NCBI GenBank assembly: GCA_025356445.1
Contig: JANXSZ010000007.1
Span: 181,384-245,383 of the forward strand
Source of the DNA: Betaproteobacteria bacterium
Lineage (GTDB): Bacteria; Pseudomonadota; Gammaproteobacteria; Burkholderiales; Burkholderiaceae_C
DNA: 64,000 nt
Direction of reading: 5' to 3'
The notes under the pieces are model-generated. The model saw only the letters and a list, made by a program, of their open reading frames with translations, was not told where the DNA came from and made no database searches. Below are positions 27,473 through 36,760 of the stretch, piece by piece (position 1 is the stretch's first letter; each line of letters begins with the position of its first letter). Made by a program: the position numbers and the translations under genes.

Positions 27473-28228
27473 CTACAGGCGTGCCAAGGTCAACCCCAGC
27501 GTCAGCACCACAGACAGGGTAAAAATCACTGTGCCCACGGCACGGCGGCGGTTGGTTTGCACCCACAGAAGCACACCGGACAGCGACAGGAAAATCATGC
27601 TTCCCGCCAGCGTATCGATCAGCAAAATCCAGGAAATGGACATGCCTACGCCCTTGTGCATATTGCTGAGTGTGGCGAGGATGCCGTTGGTGGTGGTGGT
27701 AATGCCAACGGAGCGGTTGCCGCGCCAGTAATCCGCTTGGATGATGGCGTTGGGGCCACCAAAGTTGAAAACCCAGTGCTCGGGCTGCATCAACGGTGGT
27801 GCGGAGGGTGGTGACAAGACCAATGACGCTACTAAAGGTATAGCAGGCGTAGGCGATACAGCAATGGGTTCAGTGGTTTTTGGGTCTGAAGATGCTGGTT
27901 TTTTGGTTTTTTCAGTCCACAACACAGGTTTGGCAGGCTCCACACGCATGGCGTTAGCAGGGCCATTTAAATCCAGTACCTCTTGCAGCCAGTCCCGCAT
28001 GGCTTCAGCTGTGGCAGGGGCCGGATCGGGCAATGCGAGTTGTGCGTTGCTGCGTTCTTGAGAAACGGGTAACTTCAGCACAGCGCGGTGGTTAAGCCAG
28101 ATACCGCTAAAGCCAAAAAGCAGGCCCAGCACAGCGCCCCACAAACCCACCCAACCGTGGCTTTTGCGTACCCAGCGGACGAACGTGGCGTAGCGCTGGT
28201 GTTTGGTATTCAGGTGTGTGTTGCTCAT
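27473..28228 (-). CDS. PepSY-associated membrane protein
   Basis: The 251-residue inner-membrane protein has one helix near the N-terminus (LWGAVLGLLFGFSGIWLNHRA, with the conserved SHGWVGLWG), a Pro-rich periplasmic part, a PepSY-like HWVFNFGGPNAIIQADYWRGN unit and two C-terminal helices. Related proteins accompany siderophore receptors and may act in ferric reduction. The ATG at 28228 overlaps the piuC stop by ATGA and is chosen over an ATG four codons upstream. It forms one operon with the receptor at 31194 and piuC. Copy 4 of the palindrome lies in its linker. Confidence 0.8.
   Translation of the reverse strand: MSNTHLNTKHQRYATFVRWVRKSHGWVGLWGAVLGLLFGFSGIWLNHRAVLKLPVSQERSNAQLALPDPAPATAEAMRDWLQEVLDLNGPANAMRVEPAKPVLWTEKTKKPASSDPKTTEPIAVSPTPAIPLVASLVLSPPSAPPLMQPEHWVFNFGGPNAIIQADYWRGNRSVGITTTTNGILATLSNMHKGVGMSISWILLIDTLAGSMIFLSLSGVLLWVQTNRRRAVGTVIFTLSVVLTLGLTLARL
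27828..27844. repeat. 17-bp palindrome GCTA-N9-TAGC, copy 4 (in PepSY gene)
   Basis: GCTACTAAAGGTATAGC. On the coding strand it reads in phase as Ala-Ile-Pro-Leu-Val-Ala. Confidence 0.7.
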
Positions 28229-28911
28229 GTATCGCTCCATTTTCGCAACAGGTTATGGTAGGTGCCCGTCAACGTGCGGCGGGCGATGTCATCGGCGGCG
28301 GTTTGGTTCAAGCGCTGAATGGCCGTGTCAAGATCGAACAGCAAGGCACGCTCGGCGTCGTCACGCACCAGGCTTTGCACCCACATGAAGCAGGCCATAC
28401 GCACACCGCGTGTCACGGGTGTCACTTGGTGCAGGCTGGTGGCGGGGTAGAGCACCATGTCGCCAGCGGCAAGTTTGGCACTGTGGGTACCGTAGGTGTC
28501 TTCCATCTGCAAGACACCACCGTCGTAGCTCTGCGGGTCAGACAAAAACAGCGTGGCGGAGAGGTCGGTGCGCAGCTTGCTGCCGTTGTGCGGGTGCAGG
28601 CGCACACCACCGTCCACATGCAGACCAAAACCCATGCCTTCTCCGTAGCGGTTGAACATGGGCGGGTAAAGCACGTTGGGCAGGGCCGCACTGATGAACA
28701 GCGGGTTACGCTCCAACGCGCTGACAACGATCTGCTGACAGTCGGTCGCCACGCGTGATTGCTCGTCAATCTGCTGGTTGAATTTGACTGGCGCCCCCTG
28801 GTGGCCTGCGGTGACGCGGCCATCCACCCAGGCCGCGCCCGCCCCTGCCAGCAGAGTGCACAGTTGGGCCAGTTCCGTGGCGTTCAGGACTTGAGGTAGG
28901 CAGACCAGCAT
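28225..28911 (-). CDS. piuC: PKHD-type Fe(II)/2-oxoglutarate dioxygenase (PiuC family)
   Basis: The 228-residue enzyme belongs to the PiuC/YbiX group of 2-oxoglutarate dioxygenases encoded next to catecholate receptors. Metal ligands are visible: His and Asp in GFGLHVDGGV (about residue 98-100) and the distal His in TSLHQVTPVTRGVRMACFMW (about 160), with the Arg of that motif binding 2-oxoglutarate. It lies 30 bases after its receptor gene and overlaps the PepSY gene by ATGA. Its substrate is unknown. Confidence 0.9.
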   Translation of the reverse strand: MLVCLPQVLNATELAQLCTLLAGAGAAWVDGRVTAGHQGAPVKFNQQIDEQSRVATDCQQIVVSALERNPLFISAALPNVLYPPMFNRYGEGMGFGLHVDGGVRLHPHNGSKLRTDLSATLFLSDPQSYDGGVLQMEDTYGTHSAKLAAGDMVLYPATSLHQVTPVTRGVRMACFMWVQSLVRDDAERALLFDLDTAIQRLNQTAADDIARRTLTGTYHNLLRKWSDT

Positions 28912-28941
28912 GGTTCAGATCCCCGTAGCATCAACGTGGCA

Positions 28942-31194
28942 TTAAAAACGGTAGGCCACCGTCACGGAAGCAGAACGCGCCACGCCAGGCACAGCACGGC
29001 CACCGTCAGAGGGAATCAGCGCGTCGTAGTAGTACTTGTTGAGCAGGTTGAACACGTTGAAACGCACATCGTACTTAGGCTGGTGGTAGGCCACCATGGC
29101 GTCCCAACGGGTGTAACCACTGACTGCGACCAGATCGGTGTTATTGGCAAAACGCTTGGCGCTGTAGGTGGCACCACCGCCAACTTCCCATTCCTTGGTC
29201 AGGGCGTAAGCCGTCCATAGGCTGGCGGAATCTTTGGGGGTGTTGGCTGGTACTTTGCCTGCGGTGCCGGGGGCGATACCGTCGGTGATGGTGGCGTTCA
29301 GGCGGGTATAGCCGCCGAACATTTGGAGTTTGTCAGTCACGCGACCTGCAATGCCCGCCCGGGCACCGTTGACCCGCACGGTGCCCGTGGCGGTATAGAC
29401 ACCCAGCGAATCAGAGGAGCGGGCGTTGTACTGGGTGACTTGGAAGAGGGCCGCAGACAGCGACAGGTTGCCACCGTTCAGATCCCACTTGCCTCCGCCT
29501 TCATACGAGCGGTTTGTCTGCGGTGGCAGGGGTTGCGTGCCGCCGGTAGTGGACACCAACTGCTCCAAGGACGGGTTGAATGAGGTGCTGTACGACAAGT
29601 AGTACGACTGCTTGTCGTTGGGCTGCCAGATACCGCCAGCACGCACGCTGGTGAAGTTGATGCGCTGGCTGGTGGCGCCCAGTACCGAAGCGGTGGACAA
29701 CGAGTTACCGATGCTGGCACCGTAACGGTCATGACGCAAACCACCAACCAGTTTGAACTGGGGGTTAAGCTCCAGCGTGTCGTTGGCAAACACCGCAACG
29801 GTGGTGGCACGGCCTGTCGCCAGATTGCCTGCGGTACTGGGCGCGGTGACGGGTGATGCGGTATCGGACGGGTTCAACAAAGACGTGCAACCCGCATAGC
29901 CGCTGGTGGCGCCTGTCGCCGTCATGGCAATGCCGTTGCAGGTGCCATTGCGGTAGTAATTTTGGTTGTTGTACGTGTCTTGGCCCAACTCGAAACCGGC
30001 CAGCACGGAATGCTTGAGCGCACCGGACTCGAATTTACCGTTGAACTCGGTCAGGTTGAAGATCGACTTGTCATTGATAACCCGGTCATGGCTTTGCTGG
30101 CGCACCCAGAGTTGGCTGAGAGGGGTGCTGCTCGTGGCGGCAGCAGGGATAGCGGTGGTGCCAGTGCTCAAGGGCACATACGCGCCGTTGGCAGCGATAG
30201 TGCCCACATTCTGGGCGGCCGTTTCACGGGCATCGGTTCTGACTGAATTGAACTGTGTCTGGTTGCGCACGGAGATGTTGGGGGTGAGCTTGTGCTCAAT
30301 CAGTGCGCTCAGCGAGGCCACGTCAGACACCGTGCGGTCGTCGTTAAAACCGTAGGCTTTTTTGCGGTCTACCGCTGCGGGGGCACCGTTCAGGTTGGGC
30401 ACACCATAGTCGGCCATATCGCGGTTGTGCTGCACCAGTGCGGACAGGGTAATTTGCGTGGGCGTGCCGATACCCAACTTCAAGGAAGGCGCAATACCGA
30501 AATCCTTCAGCTGGGTTTGATCGCGGTCAGTGGCTTTGCCTTGCTGGCCCATCACCGCCACGCGAAAAGCCGAGGTCTCCGACAAGGGTTGATTGTGGTC
30601 AAGCAGGGTACGCACCAGACCGTTGCTGCTGACAGACAGCTGCACTTCACTCGCCGCCTTCAGGGTGGGTTTTTTAGTGACCTGGTTAATCACGCCACCG
30701 GTGGAGCCTCGACCAAACAGCATGGACGATGGGCCCATCAACACCTCGATGGTGTCGAGAGCGAAGGTGTCACGGTAGTACTGGCCCCGGTCACGCGCGC
30801 CGTCCAGAAAGATGTCGGTGCGAGCGGAGAACCCGTTCAGGTTGATATTGGTGCCAATTTGGCCACCCTCTGCGCCGCCAATCGTCAAGCCCGGCACATT
30901 GCGCAGCGCAGAGGCCATGGATGTGGCCCCCTGGGACTGCATCAGCGCCTGGTTAATCACCGTCACAGATTGAGGCACGTCGCGCAACTCTTCAGGCAAG
31001 CGGCTGATGGCGTTTTGGTTCACGCCAAAGCCGGTGGTGTCCACCGCATCTTTGACCTGCACTTCGCGCAAGGTGGGCGGCACGATAACACCAGCAGGTG
31101 CTTGTTGCGCAAAGGCCGCAGGCCAGCAAGTCAATGCCAACAATGCAAGGGCAACAGGGGTGCGGTGGTTCAAAGGGGAGGGTTTGCGAAACAT
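28942..31194 (-). CDS. TonB-dependent siderophore receptor 2 (PiuA/Fiu-like)
   Basis: The 750-residue precursor has a signal peptide (ALALLALTCWPAAFAQ), a TonB box (LREVQVKDA), the plug (LRDVPQSVTVINQALMQSQG, NLNGFSARTDIFLDGARDRG, IEVLMGPSSMLFGRGSTGG) and a barrel ending in SASVTVAYRF. The FLDGARDRGQYYRD and MLFGRGSTGGVINQVTKKP segments are typical of catecholate-type Fiu/PiuA receptors. It is followed by piuC and a PepSY gene, the known piu arrangement. A Fur-like box lies about 80 bases upstream. Confidence 0.9.
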   Translation of the reverse strand: MFRKPSPLNHRTPVALALLALTCWPAAFAQQAPAGVIVPPTLREVQVKDAVDTTGFGVNQNAISRLPEELRDVPQSVTVINQALMQSQGATSMASALRNVPGLTIGGAEGGQIGTNINLNGFSARTDIFLDGARDRGQYYRDTFALDTIEVLMGPSSMLFGRGSTGGVINQVTKKPTLKAASEVQLSVSSNGLVRTLLDHNQPLSETSAFRVAVMGQQGKATDRDQTQLKDFGIAPSLKLGIGTPTQITLSALVQHNRDMADYGVPNLNGAPAAVDRKKAYGFNDDRTVSDVASLSALIEHKLTPNISVRNQTQFNSVRTDARETAAQNVGTIAANGAYVPLSTGTTAIPAAATSSTPLSQLWVRQQSHDRVINDKSIFNLTEFNGKFESGALKHSVLAGFELGQDTYNNQNYYRNGTCNGIAMTATGATSGYAGCTSLLNPSDTASPVTAPSTAGNLATGRATTVAVFANDTLELNPQFKLVGGLRHDRYGASIGNSLSTASVLGATSQRINFTSVRAGGIWQPNDKQSYYLSYSTSFNPSLEQLVSTTGGTQPLPPQTNRSYEGGGKWDLNGGNLSLSAALFQVTQYNARSSDSLGVYTATGTVRVNGARAGIAGRVTDKLQMFGGYTRLNATITDGIAPGTAGKVPANTPKDSASLWTAYALTKEWEVGGGATYSAKRFANNTDLVAVSGYTRWDAMVAYHQPKYDVRFNVFNLLNKYYYDALIPSDGGRAVPGVARSASVTVAYRF

Positions 31195-31275
31195 GGCGGG
31201 CCTTGAAAAAGAGAAAAAAGTGGCCTGATGTCTGGCTGGCGGGAGCTGGCTGCATTCAAGAATGGGGCGAAGTAT

Positions 31276-31296
31276 AAATACGAATCACTATTAATC
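31276..31296. promoter_or_regulatory. Weak Fur-like box upstream of receptor 2
   Basis: AAATACGAATCACTATTAATC partly matches the Fur consensus when read on the minus strand and lies about 82 bases before the receptor start. Confidence 0.4.
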
Positions 31297-31489
31297 AATC
31301 AAGTGCAAACAGGTCTGAATTTCCTCAAAGTAAAGATGTTTGACATTACAAAAATGAATGTGAAGCCAAAAAACCTAGACACCACAAATCCCCTTGAAAT
31401 GCAGATTTCCAGTCAGGAGGTGGTCAGACGGTGTAAAAACCTTGCTCAAGACAGCGAAATCCGTTGCTGCATCGCAACAAATAAAATTG
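31297..31489. other. Part of the 474-base gap between divergent receptor genes
   Basis: The whole gap 31195-31668 has no stop in one plus frame, but that frame passes through both Fur-like boxes and has no family resemblance, so I do not call it coding. I see no gene or RNA in it beyond the two boxes. Confidence 0.5.
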
Positions 31490-31510
31490 TTCATGAGAAT
31501 GATTCGTATT
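31490..31510. promoter_or_regulatory. Fur box upstream of receptor 3
   Basis: TTCATGAGAATGATTCGTATT has good matches in both half-sites and lies about 160 bases before the TTG start of receptor 3. Confidence 0.65.
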
Positions 31511-31668
31511 GCAACGTAGGTTTGAGTAAACTTCGCAGCCGAGTCTTCAGCCAGCCACGCGAATTCCTTGACACCTTCAAGTCGCCCAGCCAGCTTTCAC
31601 CTGCTGCTCTGCATATTTATGCCACCCGCAGTTCGCTAGCCCACACTTATTTGCACTTGGAGTTCCTC

Positions 31669-34002
31669 TTGGCCAAACACAGCCCTGTAACGTCGCGCAA
31701 AAGCCGACGCACCTCAACGTCACACGCGGCACTGACAACGCGCCAGTCCACATCCAACCTGTCCAGCGCCCTCCCCCTTGGCGCGCTGATGCTCGCCGCG
31801 TCGGTCTCTGGTTGGGCTCAAACAACACCTACAACCCCCACAGGCACCGAGGGCAAAACCCTGGCCCCCGTTACCGTCAAGGAAAAAGCGGAAAGCCGCG
31901 ACACGTTGCGCACCACGACCACCACGATCGGTAAAGGCAAGCAAGAGCTGCGCGACATTCCCCAGTCAATCACGGTTGTTACTGAGAAGCTGATTCAGGA
32001 TCGCCACCTGGACACCGTCAAAGACGTGCTGCGTAACACCGCAGGTGTGACGTTCCAGGCGGCAGAGGGTGGCGAAGAAGACATCCGTTTGCGTGGTTTC
32101 TCGCTGGCCACCACAGGCGATATCTTTATCGACGGGATGCGTGACCCGGCTTTTTACGACCGTGATACTTTCAACAACGACCGCATTGAGCTGCTGCGCG
32201 GCTCCGCATCCATGCTGTTCGGCCGTGGCTCCACCGGCGGTGCCGTAAACCAGGTCAGCAAAGCGCCCCGTTTGGTGACAGAACACGAAGTAACCACCAC
32301 GCTGGGCAGCCACGGCTACAAACGCGCTGTGGGTGACTTCAACATCCGCACCAGTGAGACGGCGGCTTTGCGCCTCAATGCCATGGTCAACACAGCGGAC
32401 AACAACGGCTCGGGCAGCAGCATTGACAAACGCGGTATTGCAGCAGCCTACCGCTTTGGTGTCGACGAAAAAGACGAATTCCTGGCCAGCATGTACTACC
32501 TGGACAACCGCAACGGCATCAACTACGGTCTGCCTTGGATCAAGCCGAAGTCCACAGACACATCCGCCTCCAACACCATCATCAGTGGCTTGGCACCTAC
32601 CGCTTACTACGGTTTGGCCAGTGACCACAGCTACGGCGTAGCCCAGTGGGCTGCGCTCAAGCACACGCACCGCTTCAGCGCGGACAGCGAACTGCAAACC
32701 CAGGTGCGCAAAGGCAGCTTCACCCGCGACTTGCGTGCCAGCGCGATCCGCTTTGCTGGCGTAGGCACCACCGCAGTGACCAACCCCGCCGCCGTGGACT
32801 TGAGTAACTTCAACGACCGTACCCGCTTTACCCGGGGCACCAACCTGAAGATTCAAGATGTGGACACGCTGCACGCGCAGAGCGACTTCACCTCGAAGTT
32901 CAGCGCACTGGGCGTCAAGCACGCGATCACAACGGGCGTGGACTTCGCCATAGAAAAGAAAGTGGTGCAAGCCGCTCGCACGGCCACTCAAGGCGGTGTG
33001 GACTTGATCAAGCCAACCACCACGGCAGGTACACCGTTTGATGGCGCTTCGGTCAACGAAGGCGCACGGGTGCTGTATGACGGCAATGATTTCACCTCCA
33101 AAGCCTATGGCATTTACGGCCAGGATTTGATCCAGGTCGCACCGTACTGGAAGGTGTTGCTGGGCTTGCGCTATGACAATATGTTGGGCAAGTACAACGC
33201 CAATACCCTGCCTGCCGCGGCGACTGGCCCGTTCACAACCACCCGTTACGAACAAAAAATATCGGCAACCAGCAAGCGTTTTGGCCTGCTGTTCCAGCCT
33301 AGCGATTTGCAGTCATACCACTTCTCTTACGGCACCTCGTTCAACACCTCGGGCGATGCGTACTCGTACAACGCCCAAAGCGCGAACACACCGCCTGAAA
33401 GCAGTGAAAACATCGAGCTGGGTGCACGGTTTGAAAACGCCAGCAAGCAGCTCACCACCCGTGTTGCGATTTTCCGCTCCACCAAGAGCAATGAGCGCAA
33501 CACCGACCCCGACACCGCCGCGACCCGTTTGTTGCTGTCAGGCAAACGCCATTCCGCTGGCGTGGAAGTGGACGTGATGGGCCGGATCACCCGCGAATGG
33601 GAAACCTACGTGTCCTACATGTGGATGCCTGTTGCCGTGGTGGACATTGCCGCATCAACCGCCACCACCGTGGGCAACCGCGTGGGTGACCGCCCTGGTC
33701 TCAGCCCCCGTCACAGCGGTACGGTATGGAACACCTACCAGTTCACGTCAAAGTTGCGTTTGGGTGCAGGCATCAACTTTCGTGGCAAGCAATCCCCTGC
33801 GGACGTAACGGCGCCAGCGTGGGAAGCGCCCGCCTTCGTGACGGGCGACCTGTTGGCCGAGTACTACGTGACGCCAGACATTACTGTAAAGGTGAACGTC
33901 AACAACGTGACAAACAAGCTGTACGCTGATTCGCTGTACCGTGGTCACTACACCCCCGGCGCTGGCCGTATGGTGTATGCAGGCGTGGGCTTCAAGTTCT
34001 AA
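31669..34002 (+). CDS. TonB-dependent siderophore receptor 3 (Fiu-like)
   Basis: The 777-residue precursor is a Fiu-like receptor: plug with LRDIPQSITVVTEKLIQDRH, RLRGFSLATTGDIFIDGMRD and IELLRGSASMLFGRGSTGG, and a barrel ending GRMVYAGVGFKF. I chose the TTG at 31669 because GGAG lies six bases upstream. This gives MAKHSPVTSRKSR, a plausible basic leader, then a hydrophobic stretch (LPLGALMLAASVSGWAQ). The first in-frame ATG after it is inside the signal peptide, and earlier ATGs lie in the Fur-box region. A second piuC-type gene follows 28 bases later. Confidence 0.88.
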   Translation: MAKHSPVTSRKSRRTSTSHAALTTRQSTSNLSSALPLGALMLAASVSGWAQTTPTTPTGTEGKTLAPVTVKEKAESRDTLRTTTTTIGKGKQELRDIPQSITVVTEKLIQDRHLDTVKDVLRNTAGVTFQAAEGGEEDIRLRGFSLATTGDIFIDGMRDPAFYDRDTFNNDRIELLRGSASMLFGRGSTGGAVNQVSKAPRLVTEHEVTTTLGSHGYKRAVGDFNIRTSETAALRLNAMVNTADNNGSGSSIDKRGIAAAYRFGVDEKDEFLASMYYLDNRNGINYGLPWIKPKSTDTSASNTIISGLAPTAYYGLASDHSYGVAQWAALKHTHRFSADSELQTQVRKGSFTRDLRASAIRFAGVGTTAVTNPAAVDLSNFNDRTRFTRGTNLKIQDVDTLHAQSDFTSKFSALGVKHAITTGVDFAIEKKVVQAARTATQGGVDLIKPTTTAGTPFDGASVNEGARVLYDGNDFTSKAYGIYGQDLIQVAPYWKVLLGLRYDNMLGKYNANTLPAAATGPFTTTRYEQKISATSKRFGLLFQPSDLQSYHFSYGTSFNTSGDAYSYNAQSANTPPESSENIELGARFENASKQLTTRVAIFRSTKSNERNTDPDTAATRLLLSGKRHSAGVEVDVMGRITREWETYVSYMWMPVAVVDIAASTATTVGNRVGDRPGLSPRHSGTVWNTYQFTSKLRLGAGINFRGKQSPADVTAPAWEAPAFVTGDLLAEYYVTPDITVKVNVNNVTNKLYADSLYRGHYTPGAGRMVYAGVGFKF

Positions 34003-34030
34003 GCTTGATGAACCGAAAATAGACTGAACC

Positions 34031-34720
34031 ATGCTGCTGCCTGTTCCCGATGTACTGAACGCGGAAGAAATTACCTGGGTGCGATCGCTGCTCAACAGCG
34101 CGCCCTGGGTGGATGGCCGCATCAGCGCAGGGCCACAGGCAGCGCAGGTGAAAAACAACGCGCAACTGCCGCACGACTGCGAAGCGGCACGCACCCTGCG
34201 GCCCCTGATACTCAAGGCGCTTGACCGCCAGGCCCGTGTGTTTTCTGCGGCGCTACCCAAACGGGTGTTGGCACCCAGCTTTAACCGCTACACCAGCGAC
34301 GGCGCAAACTTTTACGGCCCGCACGTGGACAGCGCCCTGCGCTACGCCCCCGAGGGTGGCCAGCGGGTGCGCACCGACATCTCCTGCACCTTGTTTCTCT
34401 CTGACCCGCAAGACTACGACGGCGGTGAACTTATCCTCCATGACACCCACGGCGATCAGCACATCAAGCTGCCCGCTGGGCATCTCGTGCTGTACCCCGG
34501 TACCAGCGTTCACCAAGTCGCTCCGGTTACACGCGGTACACGCTTAGCCTGCTTTTTCTGGATGGAGAGCATGGTGCGCAGTACCGAGCAGCGCCGTTTG
34601 CTGTTCGACATGGACAACCACTTGATCCATCTGCGCAGCACGGTGGGCGAAACCGATGCAGCGGTCATCGGCCTGACCGCCACGTACCACAACTTATTGA
34701 GAATGTGGGCTGATTCTTGA
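34031..34720 (+). CDS. piuC: PKHD-type Fe(II)/2-oxoglutarate dioxygenase, second copy
   Basis: The 229-residue paralogue of the gene at 28225 has the same ligand set: His and Asp in [13 protein letters not shown], distal His in [20 protein letters not shown] with the 2-oxoglutarate Arg. It follows receptor 3 directly, as its paralogue follows receptor 2. Each siderophore receptor thus has its own dioxygenase, which suggests that the enzyme acts on a ligand specific to its receptor. Downstream is the PepSY-cytochrome b-oxidase group. Confidence 0.9.
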   Translation: MLLPVPDVLNAEEITWVRSLLNSAPWVDGRISAGPQAAQVKNNAQLPHDCEAARTLRPLILKALDRQARVFSAALPKRVLAPSFNRYTSDGANFYGPHVDSALRYAPEGGQRVRTDISCTLFLSDPQDYDGGELILHDTHGDQHIKLPAGHLVLYPGTSVHQVAPVTRGTRLACFFWMESMVRSTEQRRLLFDMDNHLIHLRSTVGETDAAVIGLTATYHNLLRMWADS

Positions 34721-34793
34721 GTCTGTGATTATTCCGTTTGTGCTTACCCAACGGTACTTATTTGCTATCATTTTTAAACTGAAAATCTTCACT

Positions 34794-35075
34794 ATGAAAT
34801 ACGCATCCCTCATCAGCATCGCCCTTGTTCTCGCCGCGACCGCCAGCACCAGCTTTGCCCACGGCGACATCAGCTGCGATGTGCCCAAAGCCGAATGGAA
34901 GCCACAAATGGACTTGCAACGCAAACTCATCAGCGAAGGCTGGCGGGTGCGCCAAGTCAAAGTGGACAACGGTTGCTACGAGGTTTACGGCTTTGACGAC
35001 AAAGGCAGCCGTGCCGAGGTTTACTTCAATCCCAAGACGTTTGAAAAAGTGGGCGAGGTCAAGCAGGGTTCTTGA
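34794..35075 (+). CDS. Small periplasmic PepSY protein
   Basis: The ATG at 34794 gives 93 residues with a signal peptide (MKYASLISIALVLAATASTSFA) and one PepSY-like domain (WKPQMDLQRKLISEGW then RVRQVKVDNGCYEVYGFDD and RAEVYFNPKTFEKVGEV). Similar PepSY proteins accompany cytochrome b561 proteins, possibly as redox or assembly partners. It overlaps a possible TTG start of the cytochrome b gene. A -10-like TATCAT is seen 27 bases before the start. Confidence 0.8.
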   Translation: MKYASLISIALVLAATASTSFAHGDISCDVPKAEWKPQMDLQRKLISEGWRVRQVKVDNGCYEVYGFDDKGSRAEVYFNPKTFEKVGEVKQGS

Positions 35076-35080
35076 AACAC

Positions 35081-35626
35081 ATGAAAGTCTGGGACGGCTT
35101 AGTTCGCTTGCTGCACTGGACGTTGGTCGCCGCTGTGGCGACCGCGTGGCTCAGCACGCTAGGCTTAGGCTTTGTCCGCTGGCATGAGCCCGCAGGCTAT
35201 GTGGCCTTGGCTACGGTAGCGATCAGGTTGGTTTGGGGATTGACCGGAAGCAGTTTTGCCAAGTTCTCTGAGTTCGTGTGCGGTGCCGGCTCGGTGTTGC
35301 GCTACGTTCGGCAATTGCGCACAAACAAAGAACCTCGTTACATCGGCCACAACCCTCTGGGCGGTTGGATGGTTGTGGCGCTGCTGGCCTGCGTCGCCAG
35401 CCTGGGGCTGACCGGCTGGCTGTACACAACCGATGCTTTTTGGGGCGAGGCCTGGCTGGACAGGCTGCACTACGTACTGGCCTGGACGCTCTTGGGGTTG
35501 ATCGCACTGCATCTGACAGGGGTGGTATTTACCAGCGTGCGCCACCGTGAAAACCTGGTACAGGCCATGTTCACTGGACGCAAAAAACCTCTATCTCCCA
35601 GTGAAAACCTAGACAACCTGCTATGA
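35081..35626 (+). CDS. Cytochrome b561-type membrane protein
   Basis: The 181-residue protein has four membrane helices and the conserved His pairs of the Ni/Fe-hydrogenase-like cytochrome b561 family: LLHWTLVAAVA, WHEPAGYVALATVAIRL, RLHYVLAWTLLGLIALHLTGV. It probably moves electrons across the inner membrane. The ATG at 35081 starts MKVWDGLVRLLHW, typical for the family; a TTG at 35072 overlapping the upstream stop and with AGGG before it is possible. Its stop overlaps the next ATG by four bases. Confidence 0.85.
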   Translation: MKVWDGLVRLLHWTLVAAVATAWLSTLGLGFVRWHEPAGYVALATVAIRLVWGLTGSSFAKFSEFVCGAGSVLRYVRQLRTNKEPRYIGHNPLGGWMVVALLACVASLGLTGWLYTTDAFWGEAWLDRLHYVLAWTLLGLIALHLTGVVFTSVRHRENLVQAMFTGRKKPLSPSENLDNLL

Positions 35627-36738
35627 ATACCGTACCGGCACTGGCCCATATCCCACCCGGTATCGTCTCGCTGGCTGACCACGAAGCCCATGCACGCACC
35701 GTGCTGGACGCCAAAGCCTGGGCCTACTTCAGCGGCGGCGCAGGTGATGAAACCACCCTGCGAGCAAACCGCAGCAGCTGGGACGCGCTAAGCCTGCACC
35801 CTCGGGTGTTGCAACCCCTGGCTGGTGGCCATTGCCGAACCACCCTGCTGGGTCGCCCCTTGGATCTTCCTATTTTGGTCGCACCTGTGGCCTACCAGCG
35901 CATCGCACACCCAGATGGAGAACTGGCGACAGCTTATGCTGCTGCGGCACAAAATACGGGCTTTGTGCTGAGTACACAGGCGAGCGTAGCTATGGAAACC
36001 ATAGCAAATGCCGTGCTGAATGAGCCAGGGCGCGGGCCGCTGTGGTTCCAACTCTATATTCAGCATGACCGGGGCTTCACCTATGAACTGGTCAAACGTG
36101 CAGAACTGGCAGGTTATGAAGCGCTGGTGGTGACCGTGGATGCGCCTAGCAGCGGCGTGCGTGACCGCGAGCGTCGAGCTGGATTCAAAGTTCCCCCAGG
36201 CATCTCGGCGGTCAATCTGGCGGGCATGCCCCCTCCTCCCATTGCCCGCACCGGCACTGACAGTGCTTTTGATGGCGCTGTAGCACTGGCCCCGACCTGG
36301 GAAGATTTAGCCCAATTGCAAGCCCGCACACGCTTGCCCATTCTGCTCAAAGGCATTCTTCACGAAGACGATGCCCGACAAGCCTCAGCCATGGGCTTTG
36401 CAGGGGTCATCGTCTCCAACCACGGAGGCCGCACGCTGGATACCGCCCCGGCGACCAGCGTGGTACTACCGCGTATCGTGGACGCAATGGGCGGTCAAAC
36501 CGCCGTGCTGGTAGACGGTGGCATACGGCGTGGCACCGACGTGCTGAAAGCCATCGCCTTGGGAGCGCAAGCTGTACTGGTCGGCAGGCCTTGCGTGTTT
36601 GGGTTGGCCAATGCAGGCGCAGTGGGCGTTGCCCATGTGCTGCGTCTGTTGCGTGACGAATTGGAAATTGCCATGGTGCAGTGCGGTTGCGCTACGCTGG
36701 CACAGGTCACACCACGCGTGCTGTTCAAAAATAATTGA
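35623..36738 (+). CDS. FMN-dependent alpha-hydroxyacid oxidase/dehydrogenase
   Basis: The 371-residue enzyme is of the lactate/glycolate oxidase family and would oxidise an L-2-hydroxyacid to the oxoacid. FMN-barrel motifs are visible: APVAYQRIAHPDGE, LWFQLYIQHDRGFT, ALVVTVDAPSSGVRDRERR, and the catalytic loop GVIVSNHGGRTLD with the active-site His, then VLVDGGIRRGTDVLKAIALGA. Translational coupling to a cytochrome b561 suggests electrons may pass from the flavin to the membrane. The exact substrate is not determined. Copy 5 of the palindrome lies within it. Confidence 0.88.
   Translation: MNTVPALAHIPPGIVSLADHEAHARTVLDAKAWAYFSGGAGDETTLRANRSSWDALSLHPRVLQPLAGGHCRTTLLGRPLDLPILVAPVAYQRIAHPDGELATAYAAAAQNTGFVLSTQASVAMETIANAVLNEPGRGPLWFQLYIQHDRGFTYELVKRAELAGYEALVVTVDAPSSGVRDRERRAGFKVPPGISAVNLAGMPPPPIARTGTDSAFDGAVALAPTWEDLAQLQARTRLPILLKGILHEDDARQASAMGFAGVIVSNHGGRTLDTAPATSVVLPRIVDAMGGQTAVLVDGGIRRGTDVLKAIALGAQAVLVGRPCVFGLANAGAVGVAHVLRLLRDELEIAMVQCGCATLAQVTPRVLFKNN
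35989..36005. repeat. 17-bp palindrome GCTA-N9-TAGC, copy 5 (in hydroxyacid oxidase gene)
   Basis: GCTATGGAAACCATAGC, in codon phase, encoding Ala-Met-Glu-Thr-Ile-Ala; the arms extend to seven bases. Confidence 0.7.
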
Positions 36739-36760
36739 GACAAACCAAAGGAATGATTGC

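Noticed and set aside
31228..31668. N-terminal extension of siderophore receptor 3 to the ATG at 31228
   Set aside because: It would add 147 residues before the signal peptide and pass through two Fur-like boxes; the TTG at 31669 has a ribosome binding site.
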